A DNA stretch of 64,000 bases from NCBI GenBank assembly GCA_947625355.1, contig CANQOA010000002.1, forward strand, positions 1 through 64,000, read 5' to 3'. The notes below the pieces were generated by a model. That model searched no databases, had not been told where the DNA came from, and saw only the letters and a program-made list of their open reading frames with translations. The number at the start of each line of letters is the position of its first letter. The stretch's first letter is position 1. Position numbers and translations under genes: made by a program. Shown in pieces: positions 24,212-34,647 of the stretch. This DNA comes from an uncultured Oscillospiraceae bacterium (GTDB taxonomy: Bacteria; Bacillota; Clostridia; Oscillospirales; Oscillospiraceae).

Positions 24212-25648
24212 TCAGAACTGGAAGTAGAGGAAGGGGTTGTAGCTGTCCCCCACCAGGGCCATGGCCGACACCAGCAGCAGCAGCACCGGATGGACGATGT
24301 CCCACACGCCGTTGACGAAGAACAGCGCCTCCGAGCGCCGGGCCAGATTCTCCAAGATCTGCCGCAGGCCCTTCCCCACCGGGGTGCAGGCCACCACGGC
24401 GAAGATGAGGAAAAAGAGGTTGTTCTTGAACAGCAGCGACACCGTGGCGTTGGAAAAGCCGTTGTGGTTGAGCCCGAACAGGCCCTTGATGGCCGTGCCC
24501 AGCAGGTGCATATCCGTGAACTTGAAGATGATCCAGCTGAACATCACCAGCAGCAGCACGCCGCCGTGGCGGACCACCTGGGGCAGGAACCGCTGGGCGT
24601 CCTTTCCCAGCACATACCGCTCGATGCCCAGCAGCAGGCCGAAGTAGAGCCCCCAGAGGATGAAGTTCCAGCTGGCCCCGTGCCACATGCCCGTCAGGAA
24701 CCACACGACGGCCAGATTCAGGATCTGCCGGCCCGTAGAGCAGCGGCTGCCGCCCAGGGGGATGTACACATAGTCCCGGAAGAAGGAGCTCAGGGAGATA
24801 TGCCACCGCCGCCAGAACTCGGTGATGGAGCCGGAGATGTAAGGATAGTTGAAGTTCTCTTTATAATGGAACCCGCACATCAGTCCCATGCCGATGGCCA
24901 TGTCCGAATAGGCGGAGAAGTCCAGATAGATCTGCAGCGTGAAGGCCGCCGCCCCCAGCAGCACGCCCATGGCGGGCACCGCCGCCAGCGCCTCGGCGTC
25001 GGACAACAGAAGCTGGTCGGCGATGACGGCGCAGCCGTTGGCCAGCACCGCCTTTTTGGCCAGGCCGACGGTGAACCGGCTGATGCCCGCGCCCACCTCC
25101 TTGGGGGTGGTCCGGCGGCGGACGATGTCCTCGTTCACGTCCTTATAGCGGACGATGGGCCCGGCAATGCACTGGTGGAACAGACTGGCATACAGCAGCA
25201 GCATCCAATACTTCGGCTGGGCCTCCACCTCTCCCCGGTACACGTCCACCACGTAGCTGAGCAGCTGGAAGGTATAAAAGGAGATGCCGATGGGCAGCGC
25301 GATCTGGGGGATGACCTTCGGGAAGCCGGTCAGGCTCTGCAGGTTGCCCAGCAGGAACCCGGTGTATTTGAAGATGCCCAGGATCACCAGGCACAGCCCC
25401 ACCGTGATGGCCAGCAGCAGCTTGGCCAGGCCCGTGCCCTCGTTCATCTGGATGAAGATGGCCCCCACCCAGCAGATCAGCACCATCCCCAGCAGCAGCA
25501 GCAGATACCGGGGCCCGGCCCAGCTGTAGAACACCAGGGAGAACGCCAGCATGGCGATATTTTTCGCGCGGGGAGATTTCAACAGGAGCTGACTGAGCAG
25601 GTTCGCCGGCAGAAACAGAAAGACGAACAGCATACTGGAAAAGACCAC
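24212..25648 (-). CDS. MBOAT family O-acyltransferase (AlgI/DltB-like)
   Basis: A 478-residue polytopic protein with MBOAT features: LPIGISFYTFQLLSYVVDVYRG, EFWRRWHISLSSFFRDYVYIPLGGSR and the catalytic histidine in GMWHGASWNFILWG. It moves acetyl groups across the membrane for addition to an envelope glycan, working with the DHHW protein. The GTG start has GAGGTG upstream. First gene of a two-gene operon. Confidence 0.92.
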   Translation of the reverse strand: MVFSSMLFVFLFLPANLLSQLLLKSPRAKNIAMLAFSLVFYSWAGPRYLLLLLGMVLICWVGAIFIQMNEGTGLAKLLLAITVGLCLVILGIFKYTGFLLGNLQSLTGFPKVIPQIALPIGISFYTFQLLSYVVDVYRGEVEAQPKYWMLLLYASLFHQCIAGPIVRYKDVNEDIVRRRTTPKEVGAGISRFTVGLAKKAVLANGCAVIADQLLLSDAEALAAVPAMGVLLGAAAFTLQIYLDFSAYSDMAIGMGLMCGFHYKENFNYPYISGSITEFWRRWHISLSSFFRDYVYIPLGGSRCSTGRQILNLAVVWFLTGMWHGASWNFILWGLYFGLLLGIERYVLGKDAQRFLPQVVRHGGVLLLVMFSWIIFKFTDMHLLGTAIKGLFGLNHNGFSNATVSLLFKNNLFFLIFAVVACTPVGKGLRQILENLARRSEALFFVNGVWDIVHPVLLLLVSAMALVGDSYNPFLYFQF

Positions 25649-25707
25649 GGCCGCACCTCGATAACATGTATTTCAAACCAATGGACGGTATGCAAGCGCT
25701 TAGGAAT

Positions 25708-25736
25708 ATTATATCGTTTTACATAATACTTCAATC
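25708..25736 (-). promoter_or_regulatory. Likely promoter of the MBOAT-DHHW operon
   Basis: A perfect TATAAT on the minus strand with TTGAAG at 15 bp or GATTGA at 17 bp. The spacer contains one copy of the TTATGTAAA motif listed under findings. Confidence 0.5.
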
Positions 25737-25754
25737 GGTGGAAAAAATAAAGAG

Positions 25755-25827
25755 AAAAAATCGAATTTGGCGATTTTTTTCCGCGCGCCCCCACAGAACA
25801 GCGCCCGCCTGGCCGGCGGGCGCTGTT
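25755..25827. terminator. Two hairpins downstream of the NahK-like kinase gene
   Basis: A GC-rich 13-bp stem (AACAGCGCCCGCC, 25797-25827) lies next to an AT-rich stem (AAAAAATCG, 25755-25779) whose minus-strand arm ends in a T-run. Together they should stop leftward transcription from the kinase. Confidence 0.6.
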
Positions 25828-25840
25828 TTTGATATCCAGA

Positions 25841-26911
25841 TCATTCCATTTCTCTGCTCAGCCGGGCCACCGCGGCGGCCATGGCGTCCCACTTGCGCTC
25901 CATGTCCGCCACCAGCTTGAACTGGGTCCGCGCCCGGTCCAGGTTGTGCTCCGGCCGGTGGACGGCAAAGTACACGTCCCCCTCCAAGTAGTCGGTCAAA
26001 AACCGCACCCCGCACTCCAGCGTCATGATCTTCGCCCCCAGCGGCAGCGTCTGCTTCTCCCGCTCCGTCAGTCCCGGGCACGCTTCCAAAAAGCCTCTCG
26101 TGAACGTCTCGAAGGCGTCCATGCTCATCTCCATTTTGCTCAGGTCCTTCTCATCCTCCGCGGCCGTGGCCGCCCCGAACCGGATGGAGTCCCCGAAGTC
26201 ATAGGCCGCCAGGCCCGGCATCACCGTGTCCAGATCGATCACGCACAGCGCCTTGCGCGTCCGGGCGTCCAGCATCACGTTGTTGAGCTTGGTGTCGTTG
26301 TGGGTCACCCGGGTGGGCAGCTCGCCGCTGTCCCGCATCCGCTGCAGCGCGCCGGCCTCCTCCTCCCGCGCCAGGACGAAGTCGATCTCCGGCTGGACCT
26401 GCTTCGCCCGGCCCAGCTTATCTGCCGCCAGGGCCCGGCGGAGCTTCCGGTACCGGTCCGGGGTGTTGTGGAAATTGGGGATGGTCTCGTGCAGGGTCTC
26501 GGCGGGGAAGTCCGCCAGCTGGTTCTGGAAGGTGCCGAAGGCGATGGCGCTCTGGTAAAAGTCGTCCAGGGTCTCCGGGGCCTGCAGGCAGATGCCGTCC
26601 CCCACAAAGTCGAACAGCCGCCATATGTTGCCCTTCCCGTCGTCCCAGAACATCCGCCCGTCCACCGTGGGGTTCAGACGCAGACAGCCCCGGGGATCGT
26701 CGGTCTTTTTCTCCAGAAAGTCGATCACGGCGGTCACGTTCTCCATGAGCCCCTCCGGGTCGGGGAACACGGCGCCGTTGATGCGCTGGAGGATGTACTG
26801 TCTGCCGGCGTCCGTACAGACCAGATAGGTGCGGTTGATGTGGCCGCAGCCGTATGTCTTGCAGCGGACGGGCGTCCCGTCCAATTTGAATCGATAGATG
26901 GCGTTTTGCAT
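25841..26911 (-). CDS. Phosphotransferase of the aminoglycoside/choline kinase fold, NahK-like
   Basis: A 356-residue kinase similar in layout to N-acetylhexosamine 1-kinase NahK. CGHINRTYLV is the nucleotide loop, THNDTKLNNVM the catalytic loop and IDLDTVMPGL the metal site, all as in NahK. It could phosphorylate amino sugars at C1 from mucin or human-milk glycans, but related proteins are often annotated only as phosphotransferases. The start MQNAIYRF is chosen since AGAGGG lies just before it. It stands alone, divergent from pyrG. Confidence 0.75.
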   Translation of the reverse strand: MQNAIYRFKLDGTPVRCKTYGCGHINRTYLVCTDAGRQYILQRINGAVFPDPEGLMENVTAVIDFLEKKTDDPRGCLRLNPTVDGRMFWDDGKGNIWRLFDFVGDGICLQAPETLDDFYQSAIAFGTFQNQLADFPAETLHETIPNFHNTPDRYRKLRRALAADKLGRAKQVQPEIDFVLAREEEAGALQRMRDSGELPTRVTHNDTKLNNVMLDARTRKALCVIDLDTVMPGLAAYDFGDSIRFGAATAAEDEKDLSKMEMSMDAFETFTRGFLEACPGLTEREKQTLPLGAKIMTLECGVRFLTDYLEGDVYFAVHRPEHNLDRARTQFKLVADMERKWDAMAAAVARLSREME

Positions 26912-27028
26912 GCGGGTCCCTCTCATTGATATATTCTGTATCAACAACTGGTGTATTATAGCGCACCTTGCCGCCGATGAAAAGCCCCGTTTTTCGTCAC
27001 GGCCCATTTTTGCGTCACATTCGTCTCA

Positions 27029-27057
27029 TTGACATTCCCTGCCGGATAGATTATACT
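27029..27057 (+). promoter_or_regulatory. Sigma-A promoter of pyrG
   Basis: Perfect TTGACA and TATACT with a 17-bp spacer. The leader of about 70 bases contains a 6-bp hairpin (CTTCGC/GCGAAG) without a following T-run, so no attenuator is claimed. Confidence 0.8.
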
Positions 27058-27117
27058 GTATTTTGTATGTTTTTGTGGATGCCTTCGCCATATGAGCGAA
27101 GCCGACAACTTAGATAG

Positions 27118-28749
<1,632 letters not shown>

Positions 28750-28826
28750 CCCGGCCGGACCGCGCGCCGCGCCGCCAGCGGGCCTGACGGCCCCGCCAAA
28801 TCTGCCACCATGGAGTGAACCGTCCT

Positions 28827-30257
28827 ATGAAAGACATCTATGAAAACCCCCTGTGCGCCCGTTACGCCTCCCGCCAGATGCAGCACATCTTCTCCCCCGA
28901 CTTCAAGTTCTCCACCTGGCGGAAGCTCTGGATCGCCCTGGCGGAGAGCGAGCAGGAGCTGGGTCTGCCCATCACCGACGAACAGCTGGACGAGATGCGC
29001 GCGCACATTTACGACATCGACTATGCCAAGGCCGCGGACTATGAAAAGCGGCTGCGCCACGACGTGATGGCCCACATCCGCACCTACGGCGAGGCCTGCC
29101 CCAGCGCAAAGGGCATCATCCATCTGGGGGCCACCAGCTGCTACGTGGGCGACAATACCGACATCATCCAGATGCGCGACGCCCTGGTGCGCATCCGCAC
29201 GCTGCTGGTGAACGCCGTCGCGGCGCTGGCGGACTTCGCCCGGGCGCACCGGGACGTGCCCACCCTGGCCTATACCCACTTCCAGGCCGCCCAGCCCACC
29301 ACCGTGGGCAAGCGGGCCTGCCTGTGGCTGCAGGACTATCTGATGGACCTGGAGCGGCTGGAGTTCGAGCTGGACCACCTGAAGCTCCTGGGCTGCAAGG
29401 GCACCACCGGCACCGGCGCCAGCTTTCTGGAGCTGTTCGGCGGCGACGGGGACAAGGTGCTGGAGCTGGAGAAGAAGATCGCCGCCAAGATGGGCTTTGC
29501 CGCGTGCATGCCCGTGTCCGGCCAGACCTATTCCCGGAAGGTGGACGCCTTCGTGCTGAACGTGCTGGGCGGCATTGCCCAGAGCATGTACAAGATGGCC
29601 CAGGACCTGCGGCTGCTGGCCCATATGAAGGAGTTCGACGAGCCCTTCGAGGCCGAGCAGGTGGGCTCCTCCGCCATGGCCTACAAGCGCAACCCCATGC
29701 GCTGCGAGCGGATCTGCTCTCTGAGCCGGTATGTGACCAACGCCGTGCGCAACACCGCCGACACCGCCTCGGCCCAGTGGCTGGAGCGGACGCTGGACGA
29801 CTCCGCCAACCGGCGCATCACCCTGCCGGAGGCGTTTCTCGCCACCGACGGGGCCCTCACGCTGGTCATCAACGTGATCCGGGGCGGGCGGGTCTACCCC
29901 AAGGTCATGGAAAAGCACCTTCTGGAGGAGCTGCCCTTCATGGCCACGGAGAACATCCTCATGCACGCGGTGACCATGGGCGGCGACCGCCAGGAGCTGC
30001 ACGAGGCCATCCGGCGCCACTCCCAGGCCGCGGCAGTCAAGGTGAAGCTGGAGGGCGGCGAGAACGACCTTCTGGACCGGCTGCTGGCCGACCCGGCTTT
30101 CCATCTGACCCGGGAGGCGTTGGACCAGGTGCTGGACGTGGGCAAGTTCGTGGGCCTGGCCCCGGAGCAGACCGACGCCTTCCTGGCCCAGTACGCCGCG
30201 CCGGTGCTGGAAAAATACGCCGCCGAGCTGGGCGTGGCGGCCGATACGAACGTATAA
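28827..30257 (+). CDS. purB: Adenylosuccinate lyase
   Basis: A 476-residue lyase that acts twice in purine synthesis (SAICAR and adenylosuccinate cleavage). It shows HLGATSCYVGDNTD, TLAYTHFQAAQPTT with the catalytic histidine and the fumarase-family signature GSSAMAYKRNPMR. The ATG giving MKDIYENP is chosen over a GTG four codons upstream. It sits 77 bases after pyrG and 34 before purA with no terminator in between. Confidence 0.95.
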   Translation: MKDIYENPLCARYASRQMQHIFSPDFKFSTWRKLWIALAESEQELGLPITDEQLDEMRAHIYDIDYAKAADYEKRLRHDVMAHIRTYGEACPSAKGIIHLGATSCYVGDNTDIIQMRDALVRIRTLLVNAVAALADFARAHRDVPTLAYTHFQAAQPTTVGKRACLWLQDYLMDLERLEFELDHLKLLGCKGTTGTGASFLELFGGDGDKVLELEKKIAAKMGFAACMPVSGQTYSRKVDAFVLNVLGGIAQSMYKMAQDLRLLAHMKEFDEPFEAEQVGSSAMAYKRNPMRCERICSLSRYVTNAVRNTADTASAQWLERTLDDSANRRITLPEAFLATDGALTLVINVIRGGRVYPKVMEKHLLEELPFMATENILMHAVTMGGDRQELHEAIRRHSQAAAVKVKLEGGENDLLDRLLADPAFHLTREALDQVLDVGKFVGLAPEQTDAFLAQYAAPVLEKYAAELGVAADTNV

Positions 30258-30291
30258 CATCGCTCTGCGATAGAAATAAGGAGATAGCATC

Positions 30292-31566
30292 ATGATCACA
30301 GCAGTCGTTGGCATCAACTGGGGCGACGAGGGCAAGGGCCGCATGGTGGACCTGCTCAGCAGCCAGTATGACATCGTCTCCCGCTACCAGGGAGGCAACA
30401 ACGCCGGCCACACGGTGGTGAACGAGCGGGGCAAGTTCATCCTGAACCTGCTGCCCTCCGGCATCCTCCGCCCCGAGACCGTGAACGTCATGGGGCCCGG
30501 CATGGTGGTGGACCTGGGCCATCTGACCGGCGAGATCGCCAGGCTCCGGGAGAAGGGCGTCCACATCGGCGCCGATAACCTCAAGATCAGCGACCGGGTC
30601 ACCATCTGCATGCCCTTCCACCCCCTTCTGGACGGCTTGGAGGAGGACCGGATGGGGGCCAAGAAGCAGGGCTCCACCCGCCGGGGCATCGGCCCGGTGT
30701 ACTCCGACAAGTACATGCGCAAGTCCATCCGCATGGGCGACCTGCTGTTCCCCGACGTGCTGAAGGACCGGCTGGCGGACATCGTGGAGTGGAAGAACCT
30801 CACCATCGCCGGCGCCTACGGCCATGAGCCCGTCTCCGTCACGGAGATGTACGACTGGCTGATGGAGAACGGCGGCCCCCTGATGGAGAACATCTGCGAC
30901 ACCACCAGCTACCTGACCGAGGCCACGGACAGCGGCAAGAGCCTGCTTCTGGAGGCCCAGCTGGGCGCGCTGCGGGACCTGGACTTCGGCATCTTCCCCT
31001 ATACCTCGTCCTCCTGCACCCTGGCCTCCTTCGCCCCCATCGGCGCGGGCATCCCGGCCAAGAGGCTGGACAGCGTGGTGGGCATCACCAAGGCGTACTC
31101 CTCCGCCGTGGGCGGCGGCCCCTTCGTGTGCGAGTTCTCCGGCGACGAGGCCCACGCGCTGCGGGAAGCGGGCGGCGAGTATGGCGCGGCCACCGGCCGG
31201 CCCCGGCGTGTGGGCGGCTTCGACGTGGTGGCCAGCCGCTACGGCGTGCAGATGCAGGGCGCCACGGAGCTGGCCCTGACCAAGCTGGACGTGCTGTCCG
31301 GCTTCGAGAAGATCCCCGTGTGCGTGGCCTACGAGCTGGACGGGGAGCGGATCGACCGGTTCCCCCTGGAGCCGGCGCTGGAAAAGTGCAAGCCCGTCTA
31401 CGAATACCATGAGGGCTTCTCCGGGGACATCACCGGCTGCCGGAAATTCGCCGACCTGCCCAAGGCCGCCCAGGCCTACATCCGCTACCTGGAAGAGGCG
31501 GTGGGCTGCGCTTTCACCTACATCTCCGTGGGCGCGGACCGGGACCAGTACATTTATATGGGATAA
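30292..31566 (+). CDS. purA: Adenylosuccinate synthetase
   Basis: A 424-residue GTP-dependent enzyme joining IMP and aspartate. Catalytic residues are in GINWGDEGKGRMVD (the commoner form is QWGDEGKGK) and NNAGHTVV, with STRRGIGPVYSDK and the GTP-binding KLDVLSGFEKI further on. Together with purB it completes the IMP-to-AMP branch. AAGGAG precedes the ATG. Confidence 0.96.
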   Translation: MITAVVGINWGDEGKGRMVDLLSSQYDIVSRYQGGNNAGHTVVNERGKFILNLLPSGILRPETVNVMGPGMVVDLGHLTGEIARLREKGVHIGADNLKISDRVTICMPFHPLLDGLEEDRMGAKKQGSTRRGIGPVYSDKYMRKSIRMGDLLFPDVLKDRLADIVEWKNLTIAGAYGHEPVSVTEMYDWLMENGGPLMENICDTTSYLTEATDSGKSLLLEAQLGALRDLDFGIFPYTSSSCTLASFAPIGAGIPAKRLDSVVGITKAYSSAVGGGPFVCEFSGDEAHALREAGGEYGAATGRPRRVGGFDVVASRYGVQMQGATELALTKLDVLSGFEKIPVCVAYELDGERIDRFPLEPALEKCKPVYEYHEGFSGDITGCRKFADLPKAAQAYIRYLEEAVGCAFTYISVGADRDQYIYMG

Positions 31567-31580
31567 AAACCGCCGACAGC

Positions 31581-31613
31581 AAGACCGGGAGCGTGCGAAC
31601 GCCCCCGGTCTTT
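31581..31613 (+). terminator. Terminator after purA
   Basis: A 9-bp AAGACCGGG stem with a GC-rich internal part and loop, ending in TTT. It is convergent with the regulator gene. Confidence 0.65.
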
Positions 31614-31646
31614 GTATTCTGCAAAACCGCCTGTGCAGAGGCAGCA

Positions 31647-32597
31647 TCAAAAAGGAAACGTCAGGCCCAAATGCTCCGCGATGTCCTTTTCCAGGAGCCG
31701 GCGGTCATGCTCATCGCCGATCACCTTGTAGAGGCAATACGCGTCCCGGTAGTACTCTTTGCATCTGTCCGCATCGCCCCGGCGGAAAAAGCACTCGCCC
31801 ATGAGGTGCAGGAGCAGCGGCAGAAATTGATAGTGCGCGTACTCCACGCAGGCTTTCCGCCCCAGTTCCGCGACCTTGAGCGCGTCGTCATAGCGTCCCA
31901 GCTTATAGAGCTCATGGGCGTAGTTGCAGGCGACCAGGGTCAGCTTTCCGGCATACCGGCTCATCCCATCCGAATAGTGCTTCTGCACATACCGGAGCAG
32001 CTGACGATAGATGTCGGCTGCTTTTGGGGGCTGCCCCATCTGGGAATAGGTGATCGCGATCTGGTTGAGCAGCGTGGTCTCCTCCATGCTGTACAGGCCC
32101 AGGTCGATCTGATCCAGGTCGATATTGGGGACGGTAAGGCGCAAGGCGTCCATCAGCATCTCCAGCCGTTCCTCCGGCGGATAAGGTCCGTCCGGCTTCC
32201 CCAGCGTGACCCGCCGGGCGATGATGTATTGCCGGGCGATCCGGTCGTCAGGCTCTGTGAGCGCTTCCAGTTCCGCCAGCTTTTGCAGTCCCGCTGCTCG
32301 AATACAGGGGCGGTCCTCCGCTGACGCCCGCTCGAACCGGATGACGTCGGCGCGGATCTCGTCCTCCAGGGCCTTGACCTCCGATTCGTGTTTGCTCAGC
32401 AGGGCGTAAAACCGCTCGTCCGGCAGACCCAGCCGCTGGAGAAAGGCGCGGACGCGGCCATAGGAGGGCATCTGCTTCCCGTTTTCCATGCGGGAAACGG
32501 TGATGGGCTCGCATATGCCGGCGCACAAGCGCTCCTGGGTGATAGCCTGCTTCAGCCGCTCCTGCCGGATGTATTCGCCAAGAAACATTTCTCTCAT
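31647..32597 (-). CDS. XRE-type regulator with TPR-like helical repeats (RRNPP-like)
   Basis: A 316-residue protein with an N-terminal XRE helix-turn-helix (residues 5-60, YIRQERLKQAITQERLC, TVSRMENGKQMPS) followed by a long array of helices typical of tetratricopeptide repeats (ITYSQMGQPPKAADIYRQLL, YAHELYKLGRYDDALKVAEL, LMGECFFRRGDADRCKEYY). This layout resembles peptide-sensing PlcR/Rgg-type regulators, though no pheromone ORF is seen next to it. It is divergent from an ABC exporter, the likely target. A perfect 12-bp palindrome lies between them. Confidence 0.8.
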   Translation of the reverse strand: MREMFLGEYIRQERLKQAITQERLCAGICEPITVSRMENGKQMPSYGRVRAFLQRLGLPDERFYALLSKHESEVKALEDEIRADVIRFERASAEDRPCIRAAGLQKLAELEALTEPDDRIARQYIIARRVTLGKPDGPYPPEERLEMLMDALRLTVPNIDLDQIDLGLYSMEETTLLNQIAITYSQMGQPPKAADIYRQLLRYVQKHYSDGMSRYAGKLTLVACNYAHELYKLGRYDDALKVAELGRKACVEYAHYQFLPLLLHLMGECFFRRGDADRCKEYYRDAYCLYKVIGDEHDRRLLEKDIAEHLGLTFPF

Positions 32598-32656
32598 CGG
32601 CGCGCCTCCTTCTCGTCAAGGTGGAAAGTGACTGGGTCCATTATACCATCTCCCCA

Positions 32657-32668
32657 GTCAAATTTGAC
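32657..32668. promoter_or_regulatory. Perfect palindrome GTCAAATTTGAC in the divergent region
   Basis: The 12-bp palindrome lies 60 bases upstream of the regulator start, just upstream of a TATAAT on the minus strand (about 32640-32645). It is a candidate operator for the XRE-TPR regulator. Confidence 0.45.
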
Positions 32669-32766
32669 CTGTCGTTTCGTGTTATTTTCGGGGAACACGG
32701 GACGATATGTACTCCGCTCCCCCGCTGTGGTATCATCACATAGCTGCGACATCGGGAGGGAGAGAA

Positions 32767-34389
32767 ATGAAAACACTGACACCCAAGGGAAAGCGGCTCA
32801 TGGCGCTGGCATGTTTTTTGTACGCCGCCCAGCCCGTCCTTTTCGTATGGATCGCCTATGTGAACGGACACCTGATCGACTGCGTGACAACAGCCGACAT
32901 GGACGGCCTGCTGCGGTCAGCCCTGCTGAGCGCGGGGCTGACCGTGGTGAGCTATGGGATGGACGCGGCCATGATGTCCTCCCGGCTGGCGGTCATCGCC
33001 GACGGGGAGATGGGACTCAAGACCGGGATCGTGGGAAGCCTGCTGCGCCGCCCGCTGCAAAAATTCCGGGAAGAGCCGGACGCCTATTGGCTGAATCTGC
33101 TCACGACCGATGTGGAGCTGTTCCGGCAGTATCTGCGCTATATCCCCCTGCTTTTTACAAGCGCCGCCTCCATCCTCGCGGCCTCGTGGATGCTTCTCCG
33201 GATGCACCCGCTCCTGCTGCTGACCGCCGTGATCGCCGCAGCCATCCCCCTGGCGGTCATGAAGCCCTTTACCAAGCTGGGGACAAAGTGCGCCAACACC
33301 TACTCAAAAGCCGCCGAGGGCTATACCGGCGTGCTCAAGGAGACCATCGAGGGCTGCGAGATCATCCGCGCGGCCGGGGCGGAGAGTGCGTTCCTGGACC
33401 GCTGCGCCGCCGCCGGCAGGTCCCGTCAGCGGGCCTGGTCAAAAAATGAACTCGTGGGGAATATGACGTTCCAGACCCTTTTGTCCGTCGCCTCTCTGGC
33501 CTCCGTCGCCTGCACGGTCCTGGGCGGATGGCTCACCGTCCGGGGCGTTATGACGGTGGGCATGCTGGTCGCCGCCCAGACCTATTTTGTCAATATCTCC
33601 AACTATTTCTCCAACCTCACCGGCTATATCGTCGAGATCCGCGCGTCCAAAAAGATACGGGAAAAGCTGCGGGGCCAGATGGATGTGCCCTGCCCCGGGG
33701 ACAGCGGCCTGCCCCTCGCCCCCCGGCCGGAGGTCGTCTATGATAATGTATCCTTTGCCCTCGGCGGCCGGCAGCTCTACAGCGGGCTGAGCGCGCGCTT
33801 TGCGCCGGGGGGCTGCTACGCGGTGGTCGGGGAGAGCGGCAGCGGAAAATCCACGCTTATCAAGCTGCTGCTCAAGTATTACGACGGCTATCAGGGGACC
33901 ATCTCCCTGGCCGGACAGGACATCCGCCGGCTCTCCGAACGGGAGGTATATAAGCTGGTGGGCGTGGTGGACCAGACGCCCTATCTGTTCAACGCGTCAT
34001 TATATGAGAATATCACCCTGTTCAGCGGCCGGCCCGGACAGGACATGGAGGAATACCGGGCGCTCATACAAAAACTGCATCTGACCGCCCTGGCCGCGCG
34101 GGTGGGGGATGCGCCGCTGGGGGATTTTGGCGACAAGATCTCCGGCGGCGAGCGCCAGCGGATCAACATTGCCCGCGCTCTGCGGCGGGAGCCCAAGATA
34201 CTGGTTTTCGATGAACCCACCACCGGCCTGGACCCGGAGAATGTGCAGATGATCAACGAGTTTATTTTTGCTCTGCAGGGCGTGACGCGCATCGTCGTCT
34301 CCCACGACTGGTCGGAGGAATATCTGGGGCGGTTCGACGGCGTGATAATGATCGGAGGCGGAAAAACGCCGCGTCAGAACAGCATTTGA
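32767..34389 (+). CDS. ABC exporter, fused membrane and ATPase domains
   Basis: A 540-residue half-transporter with six predicted membrane helices in the first 300 residues and a nucleotide-binding domain from about 330. Walker A is GESGSGKST, the signature is ISGGERQR (variant of LSGGQ), Walker B is ILVFDEPTTGLD and the switch histidine is in IVVSHDW. It is a type of exporter used for peptides, lipids or drugs; as a single gene it would work as a homodimer. Start MKTLTPK has GGGAGGGAG before it. Control by the divergent XRE-TPR protein is likely. Confidence 0.88.
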   Translation: MKTLTPKGKRLMALACFLYAAQPVLFVWIAYVNGHLIDCVTTADMDGLLRSALLSAGLTVVSYGMDAAMMSSRLAVIADGEMGLKTGIVGSLLRRPLQKFREEPDAYWLNLLTTDVELFRQYLRYIPLLFTSAASILAASWMLLRMHPLLLLTAVIAAAIPLAVMKPFTKLGTKCANTYSKAAEGYTGVLKETIEGCEIIRAAGAESAFLDRCAAAGRSRQRAWSKNELVGNMTFQTLLSVASLASVACTVLGGWLTVRGVMTVGMLVAAQTYFVNISNYFSNLTGYIVEIRASKKIREKLRGQMDVPCPGDSGLPLAPRPEVVYDNVSFALGGRQLYSGLSARFAPGGCYAVVGESGSGKSTLIKLLLKYYDGYQGTISLAGQDIRRLSEREVYKLVGVVDQTPYLFNASLYENITLFSGRPGQDMEEYRALIQKLHLTALAARVGDAPLGDFGDKISGGERQRINIARALRREPKILVFDEPTTGLDPENVQMINEFIFALQGVTRIVVSHDWSEEYLGRFDGVIMIGGGKTPRQNSI

Positions 34390-34423
34390 AGGAAACGGAC
34401 CGTTGGCCTGGAGAAAGACCCTC

Positions 34424-34452
34424 TTGCGATCCCTGGCCGTTCATGGTATACT
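34424..34452 (+). promoter_or_regulatory. Sigma-A promoter of the leader peptide and MFS gene
   Basis: TTGCGA and TATACT with a 17-bp spacer; transcript start about 34459, just before the leader's ribosome-binding site. Confidence 0.65.
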
Positions 34453-34465
34453 TTTTCTATCCTGT

Positions 34466-34618
34466 GAAAGGAGGGCGCTGCGATGCGGTGGACGCGCGGC
34501 GGCTTGGTCCTGCATTTTCTCGGCTGCGATATGGCCATCCATAGGATCAGTGCGCCCTTTTTTCGGTGACCACGGGTCACGATAGACGGCCGCGCCGATC
34601 CTTTTCTTATTTTCTTCT
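34466..34618 (+). promoter_or_regulatory. Candidate ribosome-mediated attenuator ahead of the MFS gene
   Basis: Arm A GAAAGGAGGGCGC (34466-34478, includes the leader SD) can pair over 13 positions (two G-U) with arm B GCGCCCTTTTTTC (34552-34564). Arm B's upstream part AGGATCAGTGCG (34543-34554) can instead pair with arm C CGCGCCGATCCT (34591-34602), which is followed by TTTTCTTATTTTC, a terminator. A small GTGACC/GGTCAC hairpin sits in the terminator loop. Ribosome stalling near the end of the leader would free the transcript from the terminator. Confidence 0.6.
34483..34569 (+). CDS. 28-residue leader peptide
   Basis: Too short for the ORF track. The ATG has an excellent GAAAGGAGGG eight bases upstream and its own promoter. 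The peptide starts MRWTRGGLVL and ends SAPFFR, and its last codons coincide with the shared arm of two mutually exclusive hairpins. This is the layout of regulatory leader peptides before antibiotic-resistance genes. Its own sequence is not recognised. Confidence 0.6.
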   Translation: MRWTRGGLVLHFLGCDMAIHRISAPFFR

Positions 34619-34647
34619 GATAAAAAAGAAAGGATGGCGCTATTTTT

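Noticed and set aside
22904-25726. 940-residue plus-strand ORF
   Set aside because: Shadow of the DHHW and MBOAT genes, which have clear motifs on the minus strand.
32594-32871. Short minus-strand ORFs as possible pheromone genes for the XRE-TPR regulator
   Set aside because: They overlap the regulator promoter or the exporter start, have no signal-like sequence and no ribosome-binding site.
34403-34585. 60-residue ORF upstream of the MFS gene
   Set aside because: Different frame from the leader peptide, with no ribosome-binding site and a start upstream of the promoter.
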